Origin: Haloarchaeobius amylolyticus
Lineage (GTDB): Archaea > Halobacteriota > Halobacteria > Halobacteriales > Natrialbaceae
Direction of reading: 5' to 3'
DNA length: 64,000 nt
NCBI RefSeq assembly: GCF_026616195.1
Contig: NZ_JANHDH010000001.1
Coordinates: 1,922,001-1,986,000 of the forward strand
In this document: piece after piece, positions 50,590 through 58,409 of the stretch
How positions within the stretch are numbered: position 1 is the first letter of the stretch
How the letters are laid out: each line of letters starts with the position of its first letter
Translations under genes and position numbers: made by a program
Notes under the pieces: model-generated
Databases searched by the model: none
Told to the model about the DNA's origin: nothing
What the model saw: the letters and a program-made list of their open reading frames with translations, nothing else

Positions 50590-51543
50590 TCAGGGCCGGA
50601 TGACCGGGTTGACGTACACCTCGTACACGAGCCAGGCCGCGACCATGACGAACCCGAGGACCGCCGCCACGTCTGTCCCGTACCTGACGAACGCCGAGAA
50701 CACCACGAGCGCGATGCCGACGAGGGTGACCAGCCCCGTGAGCGCGGGGACGATGGGGTTCGGTCGGCCGTCGCCCCGCGGGTTCGGGTCCGACCCCGGC
50801 GTGGACTCGATGACGAAGTCGAACCCCTCGACGCCGAGTCGCTCGGCGGTGTACTTCCGCTTCAGGATGCGCCACCGGTTGACGAGCGCGCTTGAGCCGT
50901 GGACGTAGACGATGAGGTACTGGTGCTGGCTGGCGTACGCCTGGAGCGACCGCGAGAGTCGCAGCAGGTCGCCCTTCGAGAACTCGTGGACGAACTTGAC
51001 GCCGATGACGCCGTTGACGATGACGTCGCAGGTGTCCCGGCCGTTGCGCGTCTCGACCACGTCGCGCTCCCACATCGTCTCGACGTCGTCGTTGAGTCCC
51101 CGGTCGAGGTCGGTCCGGAGTTTGGTGGCGTAGGTCCGGTTCTGTGACTCCGGGGGCTCCCACTGGTCGACCAGCGACCGGACCTCGGCGTACTTCGCGG
51201 CCGGCCCCTCCAGTTCCTCCTCGTCCTCGAAGACCTCCTCCGCGGTGCCGCGCCACCACAGGAGGAGCGCCAGCAACGACCGGAGCCGTCCCGGGCCGGC
51301 GTCGCCGCCGGCAGCCTCCCGTGCGTCGTCGGTCGCGGTGTCGGTATCGGACGCCTCGCTGGCGGCGGTCGCCGCCTCGTACTGCTGCACCGCCGACTTC
51401 GCCTGCTCCAGCGCCTCCTGCTCGACGGCCTCGCTCAGTGCGTCACGGACCTCGTCGTCCGCCATCGCCGCCGCGAGCGCGTCGCGGGCCTCCTCGTCGT
51501 CGACGGCCCCCGTGATGGCGTCGATGAGCTTCTCGTCATCCAT
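50590..51543 (-). CDS. Membrane-anchored protein of the signalling locus
   Basis: 317 residues. The N-terminus is a helical, acidic repeat region (DEEARDALAAAMADDEVRDALSEAV). A middle globular domain (LRTDLDRGLNDDVETMWERDVVETRNGRDTCDVIVNGVIGVKFVHEFSKGDLLRLSRSLQAY) looks restriction-endonuclease-like, with D-x-I-V-N and V-K-F spacing; this is suggestive only. Two spans close the protein (ALTGLVTLVGIALVVFSAFV and VLGFVMVAAWLVYEVYV). The ATG at 51543 lies within the end of the upstream gene (8-nt overlap). Confidence 0.6.
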   Translation of the reverse strand: MDDEKLIDAITGAVDDEEARDALAAAMADDEVRDALSEAVEQEALEQAKSAVQQYEAATAASEASDTDTATDDAREAAGGDAGPGRLRSLLALLLWWRGTAEEVFEDEEELEGPAAKYAEVRSLVDQWEPPESQNRTYATKLRTDLDRGLNDDVETMWERDVVETRNGRDTCDVIVNGVIGVKFVHEFSKGDLLRLSRSLQAYASQHQYLIVYVHGSSALVNRWRILKRKYTAERLGVEGFDFVIESTPGSDPNPRGDGRPNPIVPALTGLVTLVGIALVVFSAFVRYGTDVAAVLGFVMVAAWLVYEVYVNPVIRP

Positions 51544-52192
51544 CGGCTCCGTCACCACCGAGCGCCTCGACCGAGGCCGATAGCGAGCCGTCCGGCCCGG
51601 CCGTGAGGCTGACGTCGTGGTCGAAGAGCCGCCTGAGCGTCCGGACGTCGCGGTCGTCGTGCCGGCTCTCGTCCAGCGTCAGGACCGCGGTCGCCCCGGC
51701 GTTCCGGAGCCGGGTCGTCAGGATGTGGACGAACCGGTACACCATCTGGACGTCCTCGGCCGCGAGCAGGTCCGAGAGGGAGTCGACGCCGACGATGACG
51801 GGGGCTCCCTCGCCGCCCGCGAGGCCGTCCACGAGCGAGAGCGCCCCCTCGCCGAGGTCGGGGACCCCGGGTGACGGCGGCGTCGGCCGGTAGTGGACGC
51901 CATCGGGGAAGTCGACCTGCGCCCCCTCGCCCTCGAGTGCGCCGACGAACCCGACCGGGTCCACCCCCGCGGCGAGCAGGCGGTCACAGGCCGCCTTCGA
52001 GGCCTCGACGTCCGCGCCGGTCGTCACGAAGACGGCCCCGCTCGCCGTCGGTGCCCGGCAGCAGAACTCGAGCAACATCGCTCGCTGGGCGCGAGCCGTC
52101 CCGCCGGTGAGGAGGACGACCCTCCCCGCCCGGAGGAAGGAGAGGTTCATCGAATCGGTCAGCGTGTCGTAGTGCTGGTCGGAGATCGTCAT
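51536..52192 (-). CDS. DUF7504-type (HTR-like, degenerate KaiC/RecA fold) protein
   Basis: 218 residues. RAGRVVLLTGGTARAQRAMLLEFC occupies the Walker A position but lacks the GK[ST], while VIVGVDSLSDLLAAEDVQMVYRFVHILTTRLRNAGATAVLTLDE looks like Walker B plus the following strand of KaiC-like ATPases. It resembles haloarchaeal DUF7504/HTR-like proteins that sit beside sensory genes. It probably does not hydrolyse ATP. The ATG complements 52190-52192. It overlaps the next gene by 8 nt. Confidence 0.7.
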   Translation of the reverse strand: MTISDQHYDTLTDSMNLSFLRAGRVVLLTGGTARAQRAMLLEFCCRAPTASGAVFVTTGADVEASKAACDRLLAAGVDPVGFVGALEGEGAQVDFPDGVHYRPTPPSPGVPDLGEGALSLVDGLAGGEGAPVIVGVDSLSDLLAAEDVQMVYRFVHILTTRLRNAGATAVLTLDESRHDDRDVRTLRRLFDHDVSLTAGPDGSLSASVEALGGDGADG

Positions 52193-52233
52193 GTGGTGTC
52201 GTCGTGGTAGCGTCGTGCGCTCGCCCGCCGGGC

Positions 52234-52794
52234 TCACCCGCGGAACAGCATCGCGACCTCGTCGGTCTCCATCGCGTCGAGCGCCGCCGTGAGTTCGCCG
52301 TCGAGTGCTGCGAGTTCGTCCTTCAACTGCTGGTACTCCTCGCTCTCCGCGAGTGCCGCCGGGTCCTTGTACGCCTCCAGCGTCGCCGCCTTCGCCGCGA
52401 GCGCGAAGTGGCGCTGGAACCGCTCGTCGTAGTCCGCCCGGCGGAGCAGCCGGTCGACGAGGTCGCGCAACCCGTCCCGGCCGGCGGGCTTGACGAGGTA
52501 GTCGTCGAAGCCGAGTTCGAGCACGTCGAAGTCCGGCTCGACCGCGGTGACCATCGCGACGCGGCAGTCGTACGCCGCCTCGCGGATCGCCCCGAGCACC
52601 TCGTCGCCCGACTGCCCGGGCATCCGGCGGTCGAGCAGGACCACGTCCACGGTCTCGTCGAGCAGGTCGAACGTCTCGGCGCCACTGTAGGCGGTGCGAA
52701 CGTCGTAGTCGGAATCGAGGAACGCGGTGTGCAGGTCCGCGATCTCCGGTTCGTCGTCGACGATGAGCACCGTGGGTCTGGATTCGCGTTTCAT
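52234..52794 (-). CDS. Response regulator with HalX domain
   Basis: 186 residues. The receiver domain (1 to about 120) has acidic pocket D13-D14, the phosphoacceptor D55 in VVLLDRRMPG and the Lys in DDYLVKPAG. The C-terminal HalX domain (about 120-186, RRADYDERFQRHFALAAKAATLEA) is the haloarchaeal output module of unknown mechanism. No DNA-binding domain is present. It probably forms one transcription unit with the DUF7504 and membrane protein genes downstream (42-nt gap). The cognate kinase is not in the window. Confidence 0.87.
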   Translation of the reverse strand: MKRESRPTVLIVDDEPEIADLHTAFLDSDYDVRTAYSGAETFDLLDETVDVVLLDRRMPGQSGDEVLGAIREAAYDCRVAMVTAVEPDFDVLELGFDDYLVKPAGRDGLRDLVDRLLRRADYDERFQRHFALAAKAATLEAYKDPAALAESEEYQQLKDELAALDGELTAALDAMETDEVAMLFRG

Positions 52795-53039
52795 GATGAC
52801 TGGACCCCTGCCCGGGACACGCCCGCGTCCACCGATGACTGTCCCACGACAGATTGCTATAGAGAGGTATCTCCCGGGTACGAAAATATAGTTTATCGCC
52901 GTTTACGGCACTACTATCAACTATTAATAACTTCTGAGAGGAATTAAATCCGCATCGACACGGGGATTTCCAGTGGGTATCTCCGCCACCACGACAGAAC
53001 ATATTCGCATCGTGGTAGGTGAGAGCCAGTCGCGAACGA
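52795..53039. promoter_or_regulatory. AT-rich promoter region of the response regulator
   Basis: Contains a palindrome GCCGT-TT-ACGGC (52898-52909) next to AGTTTATCG and a run of AT-rich DNA (ATTAATAAC at about 52924-52932). On the other side it meets the 3' end of the DNA polymerase gene. No gene was seen. Confidence 0.4.
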
Positions 53040-56000
53040 CTACATGAAGTCCGCGATACCCGACTGCTTGTTCTTGTCGTTCTCGAAGATGGAGTTCAAC
53101 GCCTTCTCCAGTTTCTCGAGACGCTGTTTCGTGTAGTCCCGGCAGCCGAAGTCGTCGGCGACGTTGATGGCCGTCTGCATGTACTTGTTCACCGACCCCT
53201 GGTGGACCGTGAGGTTCACCCGGCCGCCACACTCCCGGCAGTCGCCCGTGAGGGGCATCCGCCGGTACTTCTCGCCGCAGTCCAGACACCGCGTCTCCTG
53301 TCGCGAGAACGCCCGCAGGTTCCCGATGAGGTCCGGCAGGAAGTGCCCCTCGATGATGCGCTCTGCCACGTCGGTCTCGTCGACCGACCGGAGCTTCCGG
53401 GAGAGGAGGAGCTGGGCGTCCATCTTGTCCTGCATCGACCCGAGCGTCTTGTACGCCGACAGCGACGGCCCCAGATGGATGTTCGTCGTGTCGTGGGTGT
53501 GCGCGAACTCGGTGTACTCGCGGTCCGTTCCGAGGGTCTCCTCGGCGATCTTCATGATGTCCTCGACGTCGTCCGGGTCGACCATCTCCCGGGTCGCCTC
53601 GTAGAACTCGCGGGGGTACTCCCACATGATGTCCATGTTGTGCGCCTCGTCGTCGATCTCCGAGGGGTCGATGCGGCTGGACATGACGAGCGGGGCGTCC
53701 ATCTTCCCGCCGCGCTTGTCCGGGAGGAAGGACTTGCTGAAGTTCAACAGGCCGTCGAGCAGGAGCATGACGCAGTCTTCGTCGCCGTCGCACTGCGCCG
53801 CCGCGATGCCATTCGCGAACAGCGAGTGGGTATCGGTGACCGTGAGACAGTAGACGTGTTCGGTCTCAGTGGACACCGGTTCGACCGATTCGACAGTATC
53901 GAGTTCGGTGAGACCTCCGTCGGTGGCGAGTGCTTCCGCATTGGCCACCTCCGGCGTGTCGTTCGTGATGATGAGCGACTCGCCACCATCCAAATTTCTC
54001 GCCTCGACGCGGGTGACGCGACCAGACTCCCAGCAGAGAACCTCGTGGTCGGGTGTCACCGTCAACTCTCTACCGTGTTGGGTCTCGATGTGCACCATGT
54101 GGTCGGGCGCGACGTGCTTCGACACAGCCTCGACCGACTTCCTGACGACGTTGCCCTCATCATCGACACTCGGGACGAACACGTCGCCGTCGAGTTCCTG
54201 CACGAGCGTCCCGAAGTCGTCCTCCTCGGCTGTCTCGGGGTCCAGTCGCTCCTCGACAAAGCTCTGAATCTCGTCGTAGTGTGTCTCGCCGGATTCGTCC
54301 TCGAACCAGACCTTGGTCTCGGGATGGAAGCAGTTCCGGCGCTTCGCCGCGTGGAAGTACGGATGCGCGTACCCGACGGCCGCACTCGTGAACCCGACGA
54401 CCCGACCGACGGTCGCGGCGGACGTGTGGGGGGCCATCCCGAAGACGAGTTCCCCGATCAACTCCTCGCGGTCGTCCATCTCGTAGAAGGGTTCGACGCC
54501 GTAGTAGGATTCGAGCAGGTCGTCGACGAAGTCGGCGGTCTTGAGCATGTGCTCGGCGGCGCCGTCGGAGAGGACGATGTCCTGCACCTTGAGCTCGACC
54601 AGCTGGTCGTCGTGCTGGAGAGGTTCGCCGTGGATGTCCTCCTCGTAGCCGAGGCCGCGGAACTGGTCGGCGGTGGCGTCGAGTTCGACGGGGCGGACCG
54701 ACGTGACGGGCAGGTCGGTCATGTCGTAGCGGACGGTGCCGTCCTTGAACGACGAGACGCCGTGTTTCGCCCGGAGGACGCCCTTCTCCATCGGTTCGGG
54801 GGTCTTGTGCCGCGAGGAGAGGCCCTTGACGCCCTTGAGTATCTGGAAGGCGTTCTCGCGCTCGCCGACCGCGTCGAGGGCGTCCCAGTACTCGGCCTTG
54901 ATGTCTATCTCGGTGGTGTCGACGCTGGTGCCGTCGCGCTCGCAGCGGTCGCAGTAGACGCGGCCGGCCTCGTCGGGTTCGAGTTCCTGCTCGCAGTCGG
55001 GACACCAGTAGTAGGGTTCGGTCCGGCCGTCGCACTCGGGGCAGCGGACCTTGAACGAGTGCTCGCCGCACTGGGTGCACTCGCGGTCGCCGACCCGTGC
55101 CTCGATGACGCCGGGGGTCGAGCGCATGTCGGGGGCGTGTTTGGCTGCCTCGGCGACCGAGCGCTGGCTCCCGCCGGCCTCGCCGACGGGGAACAGGGTG
55201 TGGACCGCGGGCGAGAGGTCGCGCGACTCGGACTTCTCGGGGCGGCCCATCCGGGTCCCGATGCGGGTCGGGGCGCGCTCCTGGATCTCGAAGGGGGCGA
55301 CCTCGTCGACCGCCTTGACGGCGTTCTCGCCGTCGTCCCACTGGCGGGCCTCGGGGGAGAGGTCGTCCAGCGTCCAGGTTCGCTCGAGGTCGCGGGTGAG
55401 GCCGAGGCTGCGGACGAAGGGGACCCAGTCGCGCACGAGGAGTTCGTCGTCGGTCTGGGTGTGCTGGAGCAGGATGTGCTCGGCGGCCTCGCGGACCGGC
55501 TCGGAACGCGGGATGTGCAGGGTGCCGTCCTCGACGAAGCCTCCGGCGACCGCGTCGGCGAGGGCGGCGAACTGCTCGACGCCGATGTCGTGCCAGAGGT
55601 AGGTGTACTTCGGGTGCAGCGGCGCGTCGTAGGTGGTCGCCCAGTCGAGCGCCTCCTCGGCGCTGGGGTCGGCGAGGTCGACGTGCGGGGAGTCCTGGAG
55701 CGCCTGGACGTTGCACTCGGTGGCTTCGAGGTCCTGGCGCCACCACTCGACCGTGTAGGAGGCGGGGGCGAGAGGGTGGTTGTTCTCGACGAACTCGCCG
55801 AAGTTCACGAGGTACTCGCCGGCGTCGAGTATCTTCTCCACACCGTTGCGGACCTCCAGGGCCTCCTCGGGGTCGTCGATGCGACGCACGTCGCCGTTGG
55901 CGAGGCGGACCGTCGGCCCCTCGATGCTGTCGACCGGGACGACACCCGCGGCCTTCCCGGGGCGTTCGGTCTTGATCTGGGTGCCGGTCGCGAGGAAGTC

Positions 56001-57128
56001 GTCGACGAGGTGCATCGTCGCGGGGTGGACGCCCGCGGTCGCGAAGCCGTGGTTGCGCGAGCGGCCGTACCGGAGGCGGAACCCGCCGGAGGCGCAGGGG
56101 TGGCCGAAGACGGGGCGGCCCGCGATGAGGTCGCGCAGGTACTTCGTGGCGGGGTCGACGCGGGGCGGGCCGGCGGGACCGGCCGAGTCCGGTTCCTCGC
56201 CATCGGCGTCGTGGTCGGCCTCGTCGCCGTCAGCGTCCGCATCCTCGCCCTCGGTGTCGTCTGCGTCCGCCCCGTCGTCGCCCTTGTCGTAGTAGGTCCC
56301 GTCGATGAGGTCCTGGAGCCACGGCCAGTCGACCTCCTCTAAGTTCTTCGTGTAGCGCTGGATCTTCGGGGCCTTGAGCGCGATACCCTCGGCGAGGACG
56401 AGACACATGCCACCGCGGGCGGAGTTCGTGTCCACGCGTTCGAGGTCGCGGTAGCCGGAGACCTCCTCGTCGCCGGTGGCCTCCCCGTCGAGCATGATGG
56501 GCATGTGCTCGGCGATGAACTTCGTCTCCTTGTCCTTCGGCGAGTACTGGAGGCCCGTCTCCTTGTCGTAGAGGCCGATCTCCTCGGCGTAGCGCTCGAC
56601 CTCCTCGGTGCGAGCCTTGTACTCGTCGACGTCGAGCAGGGCCCGGGCGTAGTCGGCGACGAGGACGGAGAGCGCCTGGGCGGTCCCACCCGCAGAGCGG
56701 ATGGGGCCGGCGTAGTAGACGTTGACGAACTCGGTGCCGTCGTCGTTCTGGAGCAACTCGACGCGGTCGATGCCCTCGATGGGAGCCGCGACGACCCCCT
56801 CGGTGAGCAGGGCGACGGCGGTCCGGACCGCCCCTTCGATCTTCCCCTCGCGGGTCTCGTAGTCACCGACCTCGCCCTCGACGAAGTCCGTGACGAGTTC
56901 GAGCGCCGCCTCCTCGCGGCTCATCTCGCCCTCGAGTTCGCGGACGCGTTCGGCGACGCCGTCGATGCCGAGGATGTTCTCGACGCGGTCCGCCATGTCG
57001 CGGGCGGTCGGAATCTCGACCTCGGGTTCGGGGTCGCCGCCGCGGCCCTTGGCGCGTTCGGCGAGCTCGAAGGCCTCGTCGAGGCGGGATTCGATCCGTT
57101 CGAAGTACCGCTCGTCTGCCTCCCGCAT
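53040..57128 (-). CDS. polC: DNA polymerase D large subunit DP2, with intein
   Basis: 1362 residues as translated, about 1182 after removal of the intein at residues 933-1112. DP2 is the catalytic subunit of PolD, the replicative polymerase of Euryarchaeota. Landmarks: the DP2 N-terminal domain (ARDMADRVENILGI), a zinc-ribbon cluster at about 680-730 (CTQCGE, CPECDG, CPDCEQ, CDRCERDG), the active-site DGDED rejoined by splicing as RRN|CDGDEDCVMLLLDG, and a C-terminal zinc module at about 1280-1300 (CLDCGEK, CRECGG). A 60-residue acidic low-complexity insert (GDDGADADDTEGEDADADGD) lies at about 280-320. The ATG lies one base after the stop of the PPC-domain gene. Confidence 0.95.
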   Translation of the reverse strand: MREADERYFERIESRLDEAFELAERAKGRGGDPEPEVEIPTARDMADRVENILGIDGVAERVRELEGEMSREEAALELVTDFVEGEVGDYETREGKIEGAVRTAVALLTEGVVAAPIEGIDRVELLQNDDGTEFVNVYYAGPIRSAGGTAQALSVLVADYARALLDVDEYKARTEEVERYAEEIGLYDKETGLQYSPKDKETKFIAEHMPIMLDGEATGDEEVSGYRDLERVDTNSARGGMCLVLAEGIALKAPKIQRYTKNLEEVDWPWLQDLIDGTYYDKGDDGADADDTEGEDADADGDEADHDADGEEPDSAGPAGPPRVDPATKYLRDLIAGRPVFGHPCASGGFRLRYGRSRNHGFATAGVHPATMHLVDDFLATGTQIKTERPGKAAGVVPVDSIEGPTVRLANGDVRRIDDPEEALEVRNGVEKILDAGEYLVNFGEFVENNHPLAPASYTVEWWRQDLEATECNVQALQDSPHVDLADPSAEEALDWATTYDAPLHPKYTYLWHDIGVEQFAALADAVAGGFVEDGTLHIPRSEPVREAAEHILLQHTQTDDELLVRDWVPFVRSLGLTRDLERTWTLDDLSPEARQWDDGENAVKAVDEVAPFEIQERAPTRIGTRMGRPEKSESRDLSPAVHTLFPVGEAGGSQRSVAEAAKHAPDMRSTPGVIEARVGDRECTQCGEHSFKVRCPECDGRTEPYYWCPDCEQELEPDEAGRVYCDRCERDGTSVDTTEIDIKAEYWDALDAVGERENAFQILKGVKGLSSRHKTPEPMEKGVLRAKHGVSSFKDGTVRYDMTDLPVTSVRPVELDATADQFRGLGYEEDIHGEPLQHDDQLVELKVQDIVLSDGAAEHMLKTADFVDDLLESYYGVEPFYEMDDREELIGELVFGMAPHTSAATVGRVVGFTSAAVGYAHPYFHAAKRRNCFHPETKVWFEDESGETHYDEIQSFVEERLDPETAEEDDFGTLVQELDGDVFVPSVDDEGNVVRKSVEAVSKHVAPDHMVHIETQHGRELTVTPDHEVLCWESGRVTRVEARNLDGGESLIITNDTPEVANAEALATDGGLTELDTVESVEPVSTETEHVYCLTVTDTHSLFANGIAAAQCDGDEDCVMLLLDGLLNFSKSFLPDKRGGKMDAPLVMSSRIDPSEIDDEAHNMDIMWEYPREFYEATREMVDPDDVEDIMKIAEETLGTDREYTEFAHTHDTTNIHLGPSLSAYKTLGSMQDKMDAQLLLSRKLRSVDETDVAERIIEGHFLPDLIGNLRAFSRQETRCLDCGEKYRRMPLTGDCRECGGRVNLTVHQGSVNKYMQTAINVADDFGCRDYTKQRLEKLEKALNSIFENDKNKQSGIADFM
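53793..54332 (-). other. Mini-intein inside the DP2 catalytic motif
   Basis: 180 residues in frame, residues 933-1112. Block A begins CFHPETKVWFEDESG. Block B reads GRELTVTPDHEVLCWE with the T-x-x-H-type TPDH. Block F reads TEHVYCLTVTDTHSLFANG. The last residue is Gln (AAAQ) followed by +1 Cys (Cys of CDGDED). The usual C-terminal Asn is therefore replaced by Gln, and the HN pair is absent. No LAGLIDADG endonuclease is present, hence a mini-intein. Codon use is visibly less GC-biased than in the flanking extein (AGA, TTG, AAT, AGT appear), which marks acquisition from elsewhere. Confidence 0.9.
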
Positions 57129-57129
57129 C

Positions 57130-57549
57130 CTAGAGCCAGAGGTCGAGGTCAGTGGTCTCGTCGTGCTCGCGCACGAGCGGCTCCTCGAACTCGCGGACGT
57201 ACATCTCGCCGGCCCAGACGGTCGCGGCGTCGAGGTGGCCGGCCAGGGCCTGCCCGCTCGGTCGCGAGAGGACGACGTGCGTGTGGGCGAACGGTTCCCC
57301 GTCGAGGTCGGCGACGTTGCCGACGCAGGCTGCGACCTCCAGCGGTTCGTCGAAGGTCACGGCGTCGTACTCCTGTCGGTCCTGGTCGTAGAACCAGACC
57401 TCGGCGTCCTGGACCGCACCGAGGCCCGTGAACCACGCGGCCTCGAGGTCCTCCCGGGCGGCCAGGTCTTCGAGTTGCGCGCGCCAGTCGCCCCCCGTCT
57501 CGAGCCGAACGACGAACTCCCGCGAGGTCGCGACTTCCCGGTAGTGCAT
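57130..57549 (-). CDS. PPC domain (DUF296) DNA-binding-type protein
   Basis: 139 residues. PPC/DUF296 pattern: EFVVRLETGGDWRAQLEDLAAREDLEAAWFTGLGAVQDAEVWFYD, then GEPFAHTHVVLSRPSGQALAGHL with the metal-binding His pair region. These trimeric proteins bind nucleic acids or small ligands and in archaea often sit beside replication genes. The start MHYREVATSREF is preferred; an ATG two codons earlier is equally possible. It is translated just ahead of DP2 (1-nt gap), so the two are one operon. Confidence 0.85.
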   Translation of the reverse strand: MHYREVATSREFVVRLETGGDWRAQLEDLAAREDLEAAWFTGLGAVQDAEVWFYDQDRQEYDAVTFDEPLEVAACVGNVADLDGEPFAHTHVVLSRPSGQALAGHLDAATVWAGEMYVREFEEPLVREHDETTDLDLWL

Positions 57550-57696
57550 ACCCATCTGAAAGAGGGTCTGTGGGAAAAAAGTAGTGTCCTCGGCCGGGTG
57601 GGCCGAGAGCCGGAGCGGCGGTTTCTCTGGAGCCCCCGGGAACGAGCCGCAGAGACGGCACTCGCTGGGAGGTGCGAACGACAGAGAAGGGTTCGA

Positions 57697-57867
57697 TCAG
57701 CGCCAGTCCGGCAGGTCCGGTGCGTCCTCTGCTCGCATCGAGAGCCAGGCTCCATCGTCTGTGATGTCCGCGATGACGTACTCCTTCGAGGAGCCGTCAC
57801 CGTCGACAGACGCTACCACATCCCGCTCGTCGGTTGGACCCGACGGGCCTGACTCGGATGCTGCCAT
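57697..57867 (-). CDS. Small acidic protein (DUF7556-like)
   Basis: 56 residues (MAASESGPSGPTDERDVVASVD...) ending AEDAPDLPDWR. It has a beta-rich core (VVASVDGDGSSKEYVIADITDDGAWLSM) and an acidic surface. It resembles the haloarchaeal DUF7556 family (memory only). The function is unknown. The ATG complements 57865-57867, with an AT-rich promoter upstream. Confidence 0.6.
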   Translation of the reverse strand: MAASESGPSGPTDERDVVASVDGDGSSKEYVIADITDDGAWLSMRAEDAPDLPDWR

Positions 57868-58409
57868 ATGAGTCACTGTCTCATGGTCGGTTATAAACTC
57901 ATCGACTCGACAGTCAAGTTTCAGAGAGAGGAGTGAACGAGTACCACACGGTTCCCGTCGACTGGCCGCGCTTTCGTGTTGACACACCCCACGTGAAACG
58001 ATACCAATTTCCGTGTGTCTGTGGGCCGTGAATATATAAATTGGTGTTGCTTCATGGCCCACAGAACGTTCAACTATGTGAATACCCAGACTGATTTGAA
58101 GTCGCGATTACGGGACAGTGAGTCGATAATTGCCGAGGAGAACAAGTCGGGTTCGACTCTCGTCTCCCGTTTCTCTCCCGCTACCGCGTGTCCTCGAATC
58201 GATAGAAGTGCCACATCCAGATAAACAGCCAACACCTTGTTCTCAGTTCTTCCTACATATAGCCACCAGTCATGGTAAGAGTTACCTCGGTTCTCGTGGA
58301 GAATATCTTATATTGATTCCGCACGCGTTTCTTAAACCTATGGGTATGTAAAATGGGTGCAGACCATAACGGTAATTTTAACCATACCGTCCCCAAAGGG
58401 GTGCGTGGG
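57868..58409. promoter_or_regulatory. AT-rich gap and promoter of the peptide ABC operon
   Basis: 542 nt without a credible gene and with the lowest GC of the window. A TATA-like CTTAAACC at 58331-58338 would place transcription start near 58357, leaving a ~50-nt leader before the binding-protein ATG at 58410. The rest has several AT-rich stretches (for example ATATATAAATTGG near 58031) but no repeat was detected. Confidence 0.45.

Noticed and set aside
53019-56342. A 1107-residue open frame on the plus strand, antisense to DP2
   Set aside because: It is a by-product of high GC3 coding on the other strand: it runs opposite recognisable DP2 and zinc-ribbon sequence, has no domain pattern and shows improbable amino-acid composition (Val, Gly, Leu and Arg blocks).
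58353-58409. ATG at 58353 as the binding-protein start
   Set aside because: The Tat signal begins at 58410, and the TATA-like box at 58331 puts transcription start near or after 58353.
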